Source: Blattamonas nauphoetae
Taxonomy: Eukaryota; Preaxostyla; Oxymonadida
NCBI GenBank assembly: GCA_033064195.1
Contig: JARBJD010000543.1
Coordinates: 1-35,155, forward strand
Reading direction: 5' to 3'
Length of the DNA: 35,155 nucleotides
Under the pieces are notes generated by a model. It was not told the DNA's origin and did no database searches. It saw only the letters and a list, made by a program, of their open reading frames with translations. The position numbers and the translations under genes were made by a program. Below are positions 1 to 10,504 of the stretch, piece by piece. Each line of letters opens with the position of its first letter. Positions within the stretch are counted from its first letter, which is position 1.

Positions 1-908
1 AAAATGAAGAGGAATGATGAAGACTAATTCGAGGTGAAATGGGGGCAAAAGTGATGAAATGAAAGGGACTACAGTCGGTTTTGAAGTGACAAAAACGGTC
101 AAAAGTTGAGAAGTGAAAACATGAAAAAGTGACTTTATGAGAGAACTATCCGACAAAATCTCCTCAAAATTCAGGCACACCTTATTCATACCGCGAGAAA
201 GAAGGATTTGCAGTGAAAATCGGATCAAAAAATCTATAGTGTCAAAATGTTGGTGCAAGTGTTACGTCAGAGGTGTGATCGAAGAACCAACAAAATGAAA
301 CTATGGAAATGCGCCATACGTCTCGCGTCGACTTATGTTCGTTAAAATGATGCAATAACGGAGTAAATGAAGTGAAAGTAGTGAAATGTGAAAATTCATA
401 AAAAAGTGTCCGAATGTAGAGGTGTCAAAAGTTTTCAGAGATGAATGACACAAAAAGACGCCAACTAGCGTTTTCACACACAAAAACACCATTAGACGAC
501 GAAAAGTGATCAAAAGGACATAGTCCCGAACGTCCATACCTTTTCTAAAAAAATCTCAAAAAACGCGAAAAAACCTCAATGGGTCGGATCAAACCAAAAA
601 TCTCAGAAGTGTTTTTTTCCTAAAATTTCACCTATCAACATCAATTTCGTAATTTTAGAACGTGTTTGAACGCAATTTGAGACATAAAGGTGTTCATAGT
701 GGCGAAATCTGAACATCGACTTTTTCGTCACTTTTTCGACCTAAGTTCGGCACACAGCTCGACGAATTCCCAACCGATTTTCATCGGGATTGTTTTGATC
801 GATGACCAACAGTGTCCCCGAGATTTTAGAATTTTTTGCAGAATTTTTCGAAATGGTTCTCACATTGGATTTCAGTGATTTGTGGTCAAAAATAGATTTT
901 CAGTATTT
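1..908. other. AT-rich stretch without a supported gene
   Basis: No reading frame here has coding-like composition or a recognisable motif. The DNA is AT-rich, with many short A and T runs. It lies downstream of the minus-strand gene that ends at 909 and runs to the window edge, so it may hold that gene's 3' untranslated region or part of an element that starts outside. I see no terminal repeat or RNA gene in it. Confidence 0.5.
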
Positions 909-1502
909 TCATGACCTTTCGTGGTACTTTCTCAAGTGAGGACGGTCTCCAAAATACAACCAATTGTCCAAGCGAACGTAATACTCATTCTTTGTTCGTA
1001 AATCGCGATATTTGAATGGCTCAAGTACCTTTGTGTATGTTCCAATGAGTTCACAATTCTCTTTTTTCAATTCATTTTCAACAAACGATTGTGTGTATCG
1101 TTTTCGTTTGTTCTGATGAGTTCTGAATCCTTTCATCCATTTTGATGGGATCACTATCCATTCAATTCCTTCGTGTCGATATGTTACTGGAGTACTTGAA
1201 TGAGTGTATTCAGAAATGAGTTCACAATTCTCATTTTTCATTGATTCAAGAAGCTTCTCTTTTGTGCAACGATTTGCTGGTCGAAGATATTTCTGGCGAT
1301 TCAGATGTGGTCTGTATCCTTTGACGAAACTATTGACGTACACTTGATAAGTTTCATCTGGTTTCTCTTCGAGATAGTATTCGAAAGTGCTTCCTGTGAG
1401 ATATGTTGTTCCTTGTCGATTGAGAGTTGGAGGTGATTTCATTTTCAAATCTTCTTTGTCCAAAATTTCCAGTAGTTGTGTTGGTGTCAAGACGCTGCTC
1501 AT
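909..1502 (-). CDS. small protein of three tandem ~55-residue repeats, function unknown
   Basis: A 197-aa intronless frame; the first true ATG is at 1502 and gives an MSSVLTP start. The protein is three diverged copies of one module. Copies two and three are clearest: each has CELI followed by S or G, a Y-T pair, an F/Y-R strand, a Y-x-V or W-I-V strand, a tryptophan, then G-x-RPH or G-x-RTH and a basic Tyr-containing tail. Copy one keeps the strand pattern and the G-Y-RPHL end. The layout resembles repeated zinc-ribbon-like modules of some large viruses and phages that end in G-x-CP-x-C, but the metal-binding cysteines are absent, so this link is a weak inference. No signal peptide or membrane segment is seen. 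It is divergent from the surface-protein gene starting near 1731, with about 230 bp between them. Confidence 0.6.
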   Translation of the reverse strand: MSSVLTPTQLLEILDKEDLKMKSPPTLNRQGTTYLTGSTFEYYLEEKPDETYQVYVNSFVKGYRPHLNRQKYLRPANRCTKEKLLESMKNENCELISEYTHSSTPVTYRHEGIEWIVIPSKWMKGFRTHQNKRKRYTQSFVENELKKENCELIGTYTKVLEPFKYRDLRTKNEYYVRLDNWLYFGDRPHLRKYHERS

Positions 1503-1730
1503 TTTATACAAATTAAAAAATTGAATAAAAAAAGAAATCGACGTTGTTTTCTAAAAGTACTCAAAAAAAGCTTCAAAAAAGACACTTTTCAAGAGGTCCG
1601 TTTTTCGCCTTTATTTTTGAATTTACGGCCAAATATTGACTACTCTGAAATGTCAATATTTTCAGTAGTAAGTGAGATGGAAATTGGAATGAGTCATATT
1701 AAAAAAAATCAATTGGCTCTGAGATTCAAA

Positions 1731-4700
1731 ATGATTTCTCGTTCCAATTCTCCTAGGAGTATCACCTATGCCAGTTTGGTTCCCATTTCGCTTATACCAC
1801 TACTAATGCTCACTCTTTCAGCGCTCATTCTCGTCTTTTCTGTGCATCGACTGCATGCCACCCATGTATCTGATCTCACCAAAGATCCAGAGACGTTTTA
1901 TCTTTCATATGGAAAGAATGGATCCACCTGCTTCAAAGAAGACCCCTGCCATTCACTCGACAAAGCTTTGAAGAGCGACTTCTCTCGCTTTGTTAAAACA
2001 ATCGCTTTGGACACCGCCACACTTTATGATGTCTGTCCCTTTGACTCAAAAAACTTCGCTTCTGGCTCCATCGCTCTCATGGACGGCTCTCTTTTTGGAT
2101 CCGGTTGTATTATTGTCCGAGGAACTCCTTCCAAAACAATGACACTTACAATTTATCTTTTAGAGATCGGGTCGACGAGAAGAACAGAGACTGCGGGAAA
2201 AGTGCCGTACATCTTCTGTGTGGAGCAGTATGGGATCATCGATGCGGATAGTATCTTCATTCGTCCAATCGATAATCCTTATCGTCTTCTTAAAACGTTC
2301 ACCTTGAACGGGAGATGCGCCATTTGGAACGGGAAAAACGCTGTGTTCTATTCCAAACGAGGCGATCTTCAAGTCACACGTTTGGTCAATACTGATGAAA
2401 CATTGGGTGATTTCCACCTCGAAAACCCTGTCCTGTTGGCTTGGGTCGGCATGTCCTGCCTGTCCTGTCCTACAGGACAGCCAAAAAGAGGAGGACAATT
2501 TGGATAAAAGTACTGATGACAGGAATTGAACCAGTCTCCTGCTACGTCTGACCGTGAATCGCGAAAATGAAAAATGAGGAGAAAGATGAGAGAATTATGC
2601 ACATTTTCCATTTCACAATCATTTCAGTACTGTTTTTTCACACTATTTTGATGAAAATCGCGAGAGTTGTCCAAAAGCGGTCGATCAGCCCACCATAGGA
2701 CAATCATAGGACAATCCTAAATCGGGCTCAAACCATAGGACATGAGAGCTTTTTGAGACATTCACAAAACTTGCGTCTCATTTTCACGATAAAATCGAGG
2801 GAGGACAATTGTCCTATCCTGTCCTATCGTGTCCTATGGTGGTCTGATCTGTCCTATGAAACCAACATTTTTATGAAACTGGCCTTAAATCAGCTAAACG
2901 ACACTTTTGTCGAAGCACACTGAGCGGCAGAGGTACCATGTACACTCTTTTCTCTTTATTCTCTTCAAACTTTTCTCTCTCACATGTTTTAGACAATGGC
3001 TAATGTAATCGATTGGACACTTGAGATCGTCGAACTCAAATGAAATTTGATAAAATGATGGAAGTAATGTGTTCTGATTTTGTTGGTTATTCCCTTTTTC
3101 CCTTATTTTCCGATTTCAATGGACATATAGTTGGTCTTCTTCGCCGCTTTCCACGGTCCTGAGGAAGACTGGATTCATTACATCTTCACCTTGCTGTATG
3201 ATCTATTGATGATTTTCCGCTCATCTTTCCCTCCTTCTCTGAATGTTGATTTAAGATCTGTTCACGTGGGCGTGTCGGAATCTGAACTGACGAAAATGGA
3301 ATGAGATCCGAGATGATACAGGTCTCTTTTTTCCGAACGGATGGTTTGTATTATCTTATTTACCATTCTCTCCGCATTTATCAATGATAGATTCTATGCT
3401 GGAGGCTTCAACAGGGAGAAGTGACAGGAAACACGATCGAATTGAGAAGAAGAGGAGATATTCAAAGAGTAGAGACAAGATGAGAGGAATACATCAGAAA
3501 TGGACATTAAGTGATGAAGAGGAGTTGAAGTATGAGAGACTGAAGACAAGATCATCCAAGATGAGAGTGAGGAGACGTGGGATATGGAAGACTGGAATGA
3601 ACAAAAGAAGTGATAGACGCATCAGTAATTCAAAGTTAAGATGTGCTTGAAAAGTCATTGAACCAGAGACAAACAGATTCACACAACGCTGAAAAGAATG
3701 TCTGCTCTCTTCTCGTTCTTGCGAACTATTCGCCTCTTCCTTTCTCTTTTCTTTTCATCCATATTGTCTCCTTCTTTTCTCTCTCATCAGCCAAGATAGT
3801 GAACTCAACCGAGGCTCGATCGGCACCATCGCCACATTTGGAGTTCGATAAGCTTCTGGAAATTGAAGTGTGCCACTAATCTCTTCATTTATTCCATGCC
3901 TCATCTATTCAATTGTTCATTTTTCAATATCTTATTCAATCCTTCTTCTAATTTGCTCGTCTTTTCTTCAGTTCGTCCTTGCTTCCTTCACCCCCTATTC
4001 ATATTCTCAATGATCTTCTTTGACTATCAGATAAATTTTCTGCCTGATTTACACTCTCCATCCTCGTCCTGAGACACTCTACCCATGGATTCTCTCTGCG
4101 TCACAATTCGACAATCACAAGTCTCACTCCTCCAAACAGCAAAGTGTTAATCTCTGACTTCCTCCTTCTCACTATGTCTGCTCTCAATTTCGTTCATTTT
4201 TTGTTGTTATTTCTCGTATTAGTTCGGATCTGTCTATTCTTTGGGATCTTACCAAACAAACGATTGTCATCGCAAAATCGACTTATTGAGACTCACCATC
4301 ACTCTACGGAAGGTGTCTGTCGCAAACAAACTTCAAAGACGAACAGAAAAACGTGCAGAGACCGAATTTTTCACCATCACTCCTCCTCTCTACACAACAC
4401 TCGTGTCTCGTTGTGAAGAAACCCACAGAACGAAACACCACTTCAATTCAAGTCAATACGTGATCACTTCTCTTAAGTCTCTTCATGACAGGATCCAAAG
4501 CATCCATTCGATTCACCTTCAATTCACAAACATCCCCTTGTCCAAATCAGCCTCTCTCGACAAATCAAATCCAACCTCATCATCATAAAACAAAGGAAAC
4601 ACGCTATTCAACTCGATATCTCATACTAATCTTACTTCAGGTGAGATCAACTCCCAGTTCTATCAGCCTCTCTCCTGAACGAGACAAAATGTTAAACTTG

Positions 4701-6507
4701 CACAGGTTCGATCTTCCTACCTTTCTTTATGTCTCTTTGATAATTTCTCGTTCTTCTTCCCCATCAAGCTCCTCCATTCCTCGAACCACCCTAGCGTCTT
4801 CTTGCGCCTTTGCCTGTCACCGCCATCTCTCTTCACATTCGCCCGCTTCAAGATAAAAATAACGAAATGCAATTTCTTCTGCAATTCCCACCTGGCATGG
4901 GAGTTGAAAGACAAACAAATCAACACGATCTTCAACTCCACATCCACATCGAATCGCTCGCGATCAACCTTGACTTGGGGAGCTGAACAATGAAGCATGA
5001 AAGGTTTTGATGAAGCAGAGGGTGGGACACAGGGTGAAGAAGAGGTCTTAAGGAGGTGAAGAGGCATGCGAGAAGACGAGTGACGGAAGGGCCAGGTGAG
5101 GCAGGGAACCGGAGAACAACCACAAGAACAGGGCCGGAAGAACGAAAGGGAACTCTGAAAGACAGCGTCGATCTAGACGAGTGACATCAAGCAGAATACC
5201 TGACAAATCGCAGACACCGCTCTCATCCCCACCAGACTCTGCCCCACCATCATTCGACGAGAGATTGGACAGGCCACACTCACCAACGACTCACCTCTTG
5301 GCATATCCGAGCGAGATCTCCAAACCGATAAAGTTGAAGCCATTGCAAGTGTCGATGGAGAAGTGTGCGAAGGAATGAGAGGAAGAGGCCGAACGAGTGG
5401 AGAGGATGATTTGATGCTTACAAAAGACAACATTGACCATTGGAACGAAATAGGCTTCGCGGATGTTGAGATACGAACTGCTTTGTTGTCTGCTCAGATC
5501 TCTCGCATCTGGAATTTCTCTGAACTCACGTTCATCAATTTCCGATTTATGTCGTTTCTGTTTCCCAATTTTGTGATAAATGTGAACAATGAAGAGAATT
5601 TTGTCGAAATTTGTTACTGATCGGACCTTCATTATTGTTTTGTTCTTGATCCAATCTTGTTCACACTTTCAGCTTCTGATTCATTCAAAATGAGTGTAAA
5701 ATACCCTCTGCGTTTCAGAATCAAGGTATCCACATCACATTACAACATCTACATACTTTTTTGAACAGAACCCTCTCATCGCCTAATTAAGCGCCAAAAA
5801 CCCGTGTCCTATCATAGGACACGGGTTTTTGGAGGAGGACATGCCGACCCAAGCCAACTGTCCTGCACGAAGGGAAATACTTTCAAATCCCGTTCCAAAG
5901 AACGAGTCAATTTTTCCCAACACAAATCTATTGTGAGTCGGACCAGGAGACGATTGTCAAGCTTCCAGCTTCCATCTCCGATGGTGACAATCCTCAGAAC
6001 TCGATTATGTTCACAATAAAAGGAAAAGGATGCACTTTCGAAGACGATCATGGACGTTTGTCTTCACATTCTTTCGTTGGAAATCAGGCATCTGGGCTCT
6101 CGTCCAAATTCTTCCCATATCTTCACGATCTTTACACAGGCAATTTAACAAAGAACGGCTTCAAACCAGATTCAACCAATTTCAAGCATTATATTCTCAA
6201 TTTCACAGGAGCCAATTTGTATCCATGCTCGCTCGACGATTTCAGAGTTGAATTTTCGCCTCTGATCGCCGGAAACAGCACAGCCGAATACAAACACTGG
6301 AAAAAGGCGAAGTTTGTCTGGGGATATGGAACTGTCGAGAATTCTGGTCCTTACTTTTCTGCACACTCCCAATCCGGGGCGAATTACATGATTTCTGTTG
6401 CTATTCCTCGGAAATCCATTAAGGTGAATACACATTATTCTCTCCGACTATCAAAAGGCGATTACAAAGAAATTATTCCTTGTTCTGGTCTTTATCGAAC
6501 AGAATAG
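1731..6507 (+). CDS. secreted beta-helix-like surface protein gene, split by a 3.4-kb transposon
   Basis: The coding pieces are 1731-2434 and 5865-6507. With one copy of the 6-bp target site they read as one frame of 448 aa ending in a stop at 6507. The chosen ATG (1731) gives a classic signal sequence: a short basic start, then a long run of Leu/Ile/Val near residues 15-38. ATGs at 1650, 1677 and 1689 are also in frame, but the DNA upstream is AT-rich and looks non-coding. After the signal comes G-x-x-G-S-T-C then PCHSLDKAL, a pattern typical of the start of right-handed beta-helix (pectin-lyase-like) surface proteins, then scattered cysteines and Ser/Gly/Thr-rich strands. The frame is undamaged on both sides of the insertion. 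The function is unknown; a cell-surface or secreted role is inferred. Confidence 0.75.
2429..2434. repeat. left target-site duplication TGTCCT
   Basis: TGTCCT directly abuts the left inverted repeat and is matched by TGTCCT at 5859-5864 just outside the right one. The same six bases are the core of the motif repeated inside the element, so some target preference is possible. Confidence 0.85.
2435..2457 (+). repeat. left terminal inverted repeat of the 3.4-kb element
   Basis: The 23 bp are identical to the reverse complement of 5836-5858. A small 7-bp-arm hairpin (CTGTCCT / AGGACAG) follows immediately inside. Confidence 0.9.
2690..2857. repeat. cluster of TGTCCTAT motifs in inverted arrangement
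   Basis: Three ATAGGACA copies start at 2695, 2706 and 2735. Four TGTCCTAT copies on the opposite strand start at 2810, 2820, 2830 and 2850. The outer parts form an inverted repeat (CCACCATAGGACA / TGTCCTATGGTGG). Two more copies form the right-end hairpin at 5794-5832. Such subterminal repeats are commonly transposase-binding sites, which is the likely role here. Confidence 0.7.
5204..5620 (+). pseudogene. coding-like stretch inside the 3.4-kb element, probably a captured host exon
   Basis: One frame is open for 139 codons and has balanced, coding-like composition in its first 80 codons (for example ADTALIPTRLCPT and RREIGQATLTND). There is no ATG at the front. The stretch starts right after a stop and next to a CAG that could be an old splice acceptor (…AAATCGCAG then ACACC at 5214). 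The later part becomes AT-rich and less convincing. I recognise no family. The best reading is an exon fragment carried by the transposon, as in Pack-type elements. It could also be a chance frame. Confidence 0.35.
5794..5832. repeat. perfect hairpin, 19-bp arms and 1-nt loop
   Basis: The arms 5794-5812 and 5814-5832 are perfect reverse complements around one C. Each arm contains TGTCCTAT. The hairpin sits 3 bp inside the right terminal inverted repeat. On its inner side lies a GCGCTTAATTAGG motif (on the minus strand) that recurs beside the hairpin of the hAT element. Confidence 0.85.
5836..5858 (-). repeat. right terminal inverted repeat of the 3.4-kb element
   Basis: This is the exact reverse complement of 2435-2457, with the second TGTCCT target copy at 5859-5864. 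Confidence 0.9.
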
Positions 6508-7203
6508 AGTCATTTATCGTTTATTTTCGCGTTTTCCACCTTTTACATCCATATTAGCCTTTCTCTTTCCATTTTTTGTGAGAAAGTTGCTCAAAAGAAT
6601 CCTCCGATCATTCAATTATTCATTCTAAATAGTTTCAGTCTCTGAGGAAAGAGAGATGTGTCAATATCATGCGTACCGTCCGTAAGAAAAACTGAGCGGT
6701 TCATTGAGGTTCCTGTCATTTTTCAAATGGAAATAGATGAAGAATTTGAACAGAAAAAACTTTCTAAACCAGTCATTTCACCCTTATTTTAAACTTTCTG
6801 AACATCGGATCTCAAACAGTTCTCCTTTTCCAGTTCTAATTTTTGTCGATTTTACTCATTTCGGAGGTTTGTCTTTGTTTCTTCACCAGTAAACTACAAA
6901 TTTTGCGAGATTGAGAAAGTTGACGGCAAATTAGGTATTTTGATCTCCTTTGTTCTCTCTATTTACAAATCATTTACAAAAAAGCATTCTCTATCTCTTT
7001 TACAATCCATCCAATGAAGCGAATGAAATAGAGCATGTACCATGTGGACGGTATGCATGATTCTGACTCTGATAGATTAATTTTCATCCCATTGTTCACT
7101 GATTGGACTATGATTTCTGCCAAGAGTCGCAATCTTTTTACTATGAAGAGCATCGGAACCGATGAAGTGAGAGAATGCCTCTAAAATACTCTTTTCTCCA
7201 GCT
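6508..7203. other. intergenic region between convergent genes, with a short inverted repeat pair
   Basis: AT-rich DNA between the 3' ends of the split surface-protein gene and the helical-repeat gene. ATCATGCGTACCGTCC at 6666-6681 and its reverse complement with one mismatch at 7046-7061 bracket about 400 bp, so a small degraded TIR element is possible, but no clear target duplication is visible. The stretch 7077-7203 continues an alternative minus-strand frame past the chosen stop of the next gene. Confidence 0.45.
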
Positions 7204-10200
7204 TCAGAATATCCAAGGCAGCCTCCGGTTTTGATTGCTTCGTCGAAGTGTGGAGAGAAGCATTCCAATCACAGCAACCCCTTTCTCGTAGTCATCCAAG
7301 AACGACGAGTACGACACAGCAAACACCACACTGTCCAACAAACCCTTCATCACCAATTCCATCCGAACACCATCAGATGCGACACTGACGAATCGAAGGA
7401 AGAACTCGAAGGCAGTAGACACGAGTGCTGGAAAGCGACATCTGAGAAGAGGAAGAAAGAAAGGAGAGAACACAAACAGGAGATTCGCCGTGATGACTTC
7501 AACGAGAAACCGTTCGATTGGAGAAAAAAGGAGATCTAAAAAAGAATGATAAGAATGAAGACAGACCAGAAATTTGGAAATATCGGACACACAGAGACAG
7601 AACGTTGATTCCAACACTGACAGAATGGTCTTTGGACACCAAAGCAACGATGCTGTTCCAGTTTGGTTGGAGGGTGTGAGGGAGGACGAGAGAGGGGATG
7701 CCAGAGTGCGAGGAGAGAGTTTGGAGGACGCCTCTCTGAGCACCAGCGAGAGAAGGAAGATGGCAGAGGAGTGGAGAGTCGAAGTGAGCAGGAACGTTGA
7801 GCCAGTGAAGAGACACAACTTTTTCCCCAACTTGCCGCAACAAGTTCAACTCGAGACGATCGTCATTCCATTCGAACGGAGTCAGCATGTTGAATACTTT
7901 GGCGAGAGACGAGCACGCACCGAAGACTGTGGTATACTCGCCGAAGTTGCTGAAAGCATTGAGGAAATCGATCCATGAGCGAGTTGGAGTTCTGCCTATG
8001 TGTGGAGAAGAGAGTAGGGTGTCGATGAGGCGAGGAGGAGGATAAAGACTGAAGATGTTGTGAATGTCAGCTCTTGTGGTTTCCTGACGTGAGCGCTCGA
8101 TGAAGAGCATTGCGACGAGATTGCGAAGTGCTTGATGATCGAGATTGAGTTTGGGACAGCGAAGGAGGAGGGAGTGCAGGCCAATATAGGGTGTGTTGAG
8201 GAACTTCCTCGAAGTGCATTCAGACACATCAGGCCAAAATGCGAGAAATGCGTCTGGATCCGATCGGAGATACCGTTCGAACATCAGATCCATCGGGAAG
8301 AAGGAGTTTCGGTGTTTGCGAGTAATGGAGGTGTGGTTGAGAAATGATGTTGGATTCACAATTTTGGGCAACTTCTGGGGACATATGGCTAAATCAGACG
8401 TGATGACTTCGGTCAGAGCTGAAGGGAAGTCGCAGCCACGAAAGACAGACAAGACCGAGCCGAGCATGACTGCGAGTGGAGTGATATAAAGATCTGGTTG
8501 AATCTGTCCTGAATTCAATCTCGGATCGTTGGCGATACGCGACAGCATCCGATTCGTCTTCTCAAACTGATGAAGGAAGTCCAGTTGCCATGGAAAGGGC
8601 ATCAACATTGCGTCATTCAAGAAAATTGTCCCAAAAAACTCACAAGCTTGGTTGAAAAGCTTGACTTCACTCAGATCAGTCGTCTGGAATCCAACGAAAT
8701 CGAAATCGAACACTTTCAGGTATTGTCGATCCCCATTCTGGGCTCGGAAGTTCACCCATCGAATCCACAGCCGAAGTAGGGCTCTCTTCTCCCAATACGT
8801 TCCATCGCGGAACGCTGTTCGGAGAGTTGAGAAGCAACTGTGATGAGGATCATCAACAATATGAAGACAATCTCCGATTTCACAGAAAAGATGATAACAT
8901 TCGAACTGGAGCTCGGGATTGGACGAGTGGAGACCAGAAATGAGGCGTGTTCGGAAGTTGTGGACGTCAGGAATGCATTTTGTGGATCTTGTCGAGTCGA
9001 TGACACCTCGACACCGACGGAGAGAGGTCAGCAGATTCAGGTCGTCGGTGTCGTCGAGAAGGGAAATGTTGAATTTTTCGTTCACATTGACGAAGAGAGG
9101 ATGTGGTTGGAAAGACACATCCACGACAGATTCTGAAATATCTGATGGACGGAGATCCCACGGGAATGAAGTGGGGCATGGTCGAGCGAATATGTCATGA
9201 ATTTCAGTGAGGATCAATTTGGAATGATCGACAATCGAGCCGGAATGAAGAGTATTCTGTTCAGAAGTGAGAGATTCGTCGGAAAAGGATTGAGAAGGCG
9301 GGAGAGATGTCAGGGTGGAGATGGTTGAGTGAAGTGAACTACCAGTCGACGATGTGTGGTGTTCGAAAGATGATGGAAGGTTGAACGAAATGTCAGCGAA
9401 TTTCCTGATGACTGAGGAGATGATCGAAGGGTCAATTGTCGTTGAAAAGGGGCAAGATTCTGGATGGTAGTTCTCGTCGATCTGAGACTTGTTCGCAATG
9501 AGTTGATGCTTCGATTGGAGAGATTTGAGTGTCTTTCGGAAGCATCGAGATTGGAGGAAGGATAGATCATTCTGAAGGGAATTATGAACAGAAAGGAAGG
9601 CACACCACCAGTGTGGTATCTTTCTCGATTCTCTCCATCATCGTCACCCATTCTTTCCAGTTGAAATACGAATTCTGAACAATTTCCAGCGAGTTCGTTT
9701 CATTGACCTTTTTCACAATATCCAGAAACTGTTTCGAGTTTTCAACAGCATGTCCGCGCAGAAATGAGTTGTCAGCCACAATGAAAGAGTGGTGGTAGTA
9801 CGGACGAAGAACCAATTGTGCAAAAGTGGAGGCGAGATTGTTTGGGAGAAATGGTTTAGAATAAGGATCGTCCATCAAACGAAGTTTCCGACAACAGTCT
9901 GCAAAATAATTTTCGTGAGCGTTTGGTGACGCATTTTGGAGGATGAGATCTCCAGAAGCCACGAAATGTTCGACGAGGGCAACCATGATGCGTGCGAAGA
10001 CAAGATCTTTCTTGTCTGGATCAAGAGGGAGGATCAATAGTTTGTGGTGTTCGAGAGTTCCATGGATGTCCAGAAAGAACTTGCAGAGCGTGGCGATATC
10101 GGATGAGAGAGAACCTTGATTCGATGGGTGTTCCTGCGATGATAAGGTTTCTGTTGAGAAAATGGAAAGCGACAAATAGAAAACCGATCAAAATTGTTGA

Positions 10201-10504
10201 AGATGCGTCAATTCTGATGTTCTCATTTGTCAGAGGAGGCGCAGAGGGACGTTGCTTTCTGGAGTGATAAATACCGATCACCGCTTCAATAAACCATTCC
10301 ATTAATCTCTTCCAGATGGAATAAAAAAAAACAACACACGGTCCAAGAAATACTGTTTTTAACAGTTTCAAATCGCTTGACATGCGATTCCAGAGATTCT
10401 GTCTGAAAATCCTCAGAAAGTGCAATGCTGATAACATCACTGTCACTACACTCTGTTGACATAGAGAGAATGGATGAAGTGGATAAAGAAGTCCGGTCAC
10501 TCAT
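7204..10504 (-). CDS. large alpha-helical (HEAT/ARM-like) protein, four exons, ~1009 aa
   Basis: The model is exon 1 10354-10504, exon 2 9609-10150, exon 3 7567-9571 and exon 4 7204-7535. The introns are 10151-10353 (203 nt), 9572-9608 (37 nt, GTGGTG...TTCAG) and 7536-7566 (31 nt, GTCTGT...TTTAG). All phases agree, giving 3030 coding bases. The first exon is Ser/Thr-rich and acidic. The rest is Leu-rich helical sequence with repeated hydrophobic patterns and no catalytic motif, as in large helical-repeat scaffold proteins. No single HEAT or ARM repeat is clear enough to be sure. A different frame, open to 7077 with a plausible C-terminus (…SEQWDEN), overlaps the end, so the last ~40 residues are uncertain. 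It shares orientation and style with the next gene and may be a paralog. The function is unknown. Confidence 0.7.
7536..7566 (-). other. 31-nt spliceosomal intron
   Basis: GTCTGTCTTC...TTTTTTAG with a pyrimidine-rich body. Splicing changes to the frame that remains coding for another 110 codons. Confidence 0.75.
9572..9608 (-). other. 37-nt spliceosomal intron
   Basis: GTGGTGTGCC...CCCTTCAG. Reading through reaches a stop soon after, whereas splicing joins two coding frames in phase 0. Confidence 0.75.

Larger units (their letters stand above)
2435..5858. mobile_element. 3424-bp TIR element inserted in a surface-protein gene (non-autonomous, superfamily unresolved)
   Basis: Both ends carry the same 23-bp inverted repeat beginning GTTGGCTTGGGTCGG (2435-2457 and 5836-5858), flanked by a direct repeat TGTCCT (2429-2434 and 5859-5864). 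Removing the element and one target copy restores an uninterrupted host frame, which independently confirms both boundaries. No transposase, integrase or polymerase is recognisable inside. The interior is mostly AT-rich with pyrimidine-rich patches, a cluster of TGTCCTAT motifs near the left end, a perfect hairpin near the right end, and at least one coding-like stretch (5204-5620) that looks captured. A 6-bp target duplication is shared by several DNA-transposon groups and by Polintons. With no diagnostic gene I leave the superfamily open. Confidence 0.85.

Noticed and set aside
2435-5858. Assigning the 3.4-kb element to Polintons on its 6-bp target duplication
   Set aside because: No integrase, polymerase, protease or capsid sequence is recognisable, and other DNA transposons also give 6-bp duplications.
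7077-7268. Separate 63-codon minus-strand gene
   Set aside because: It overlaps the end of the four-exon gene in another frame. It is more likely an alternative C-terminus or a missed splice, so it is noted there.
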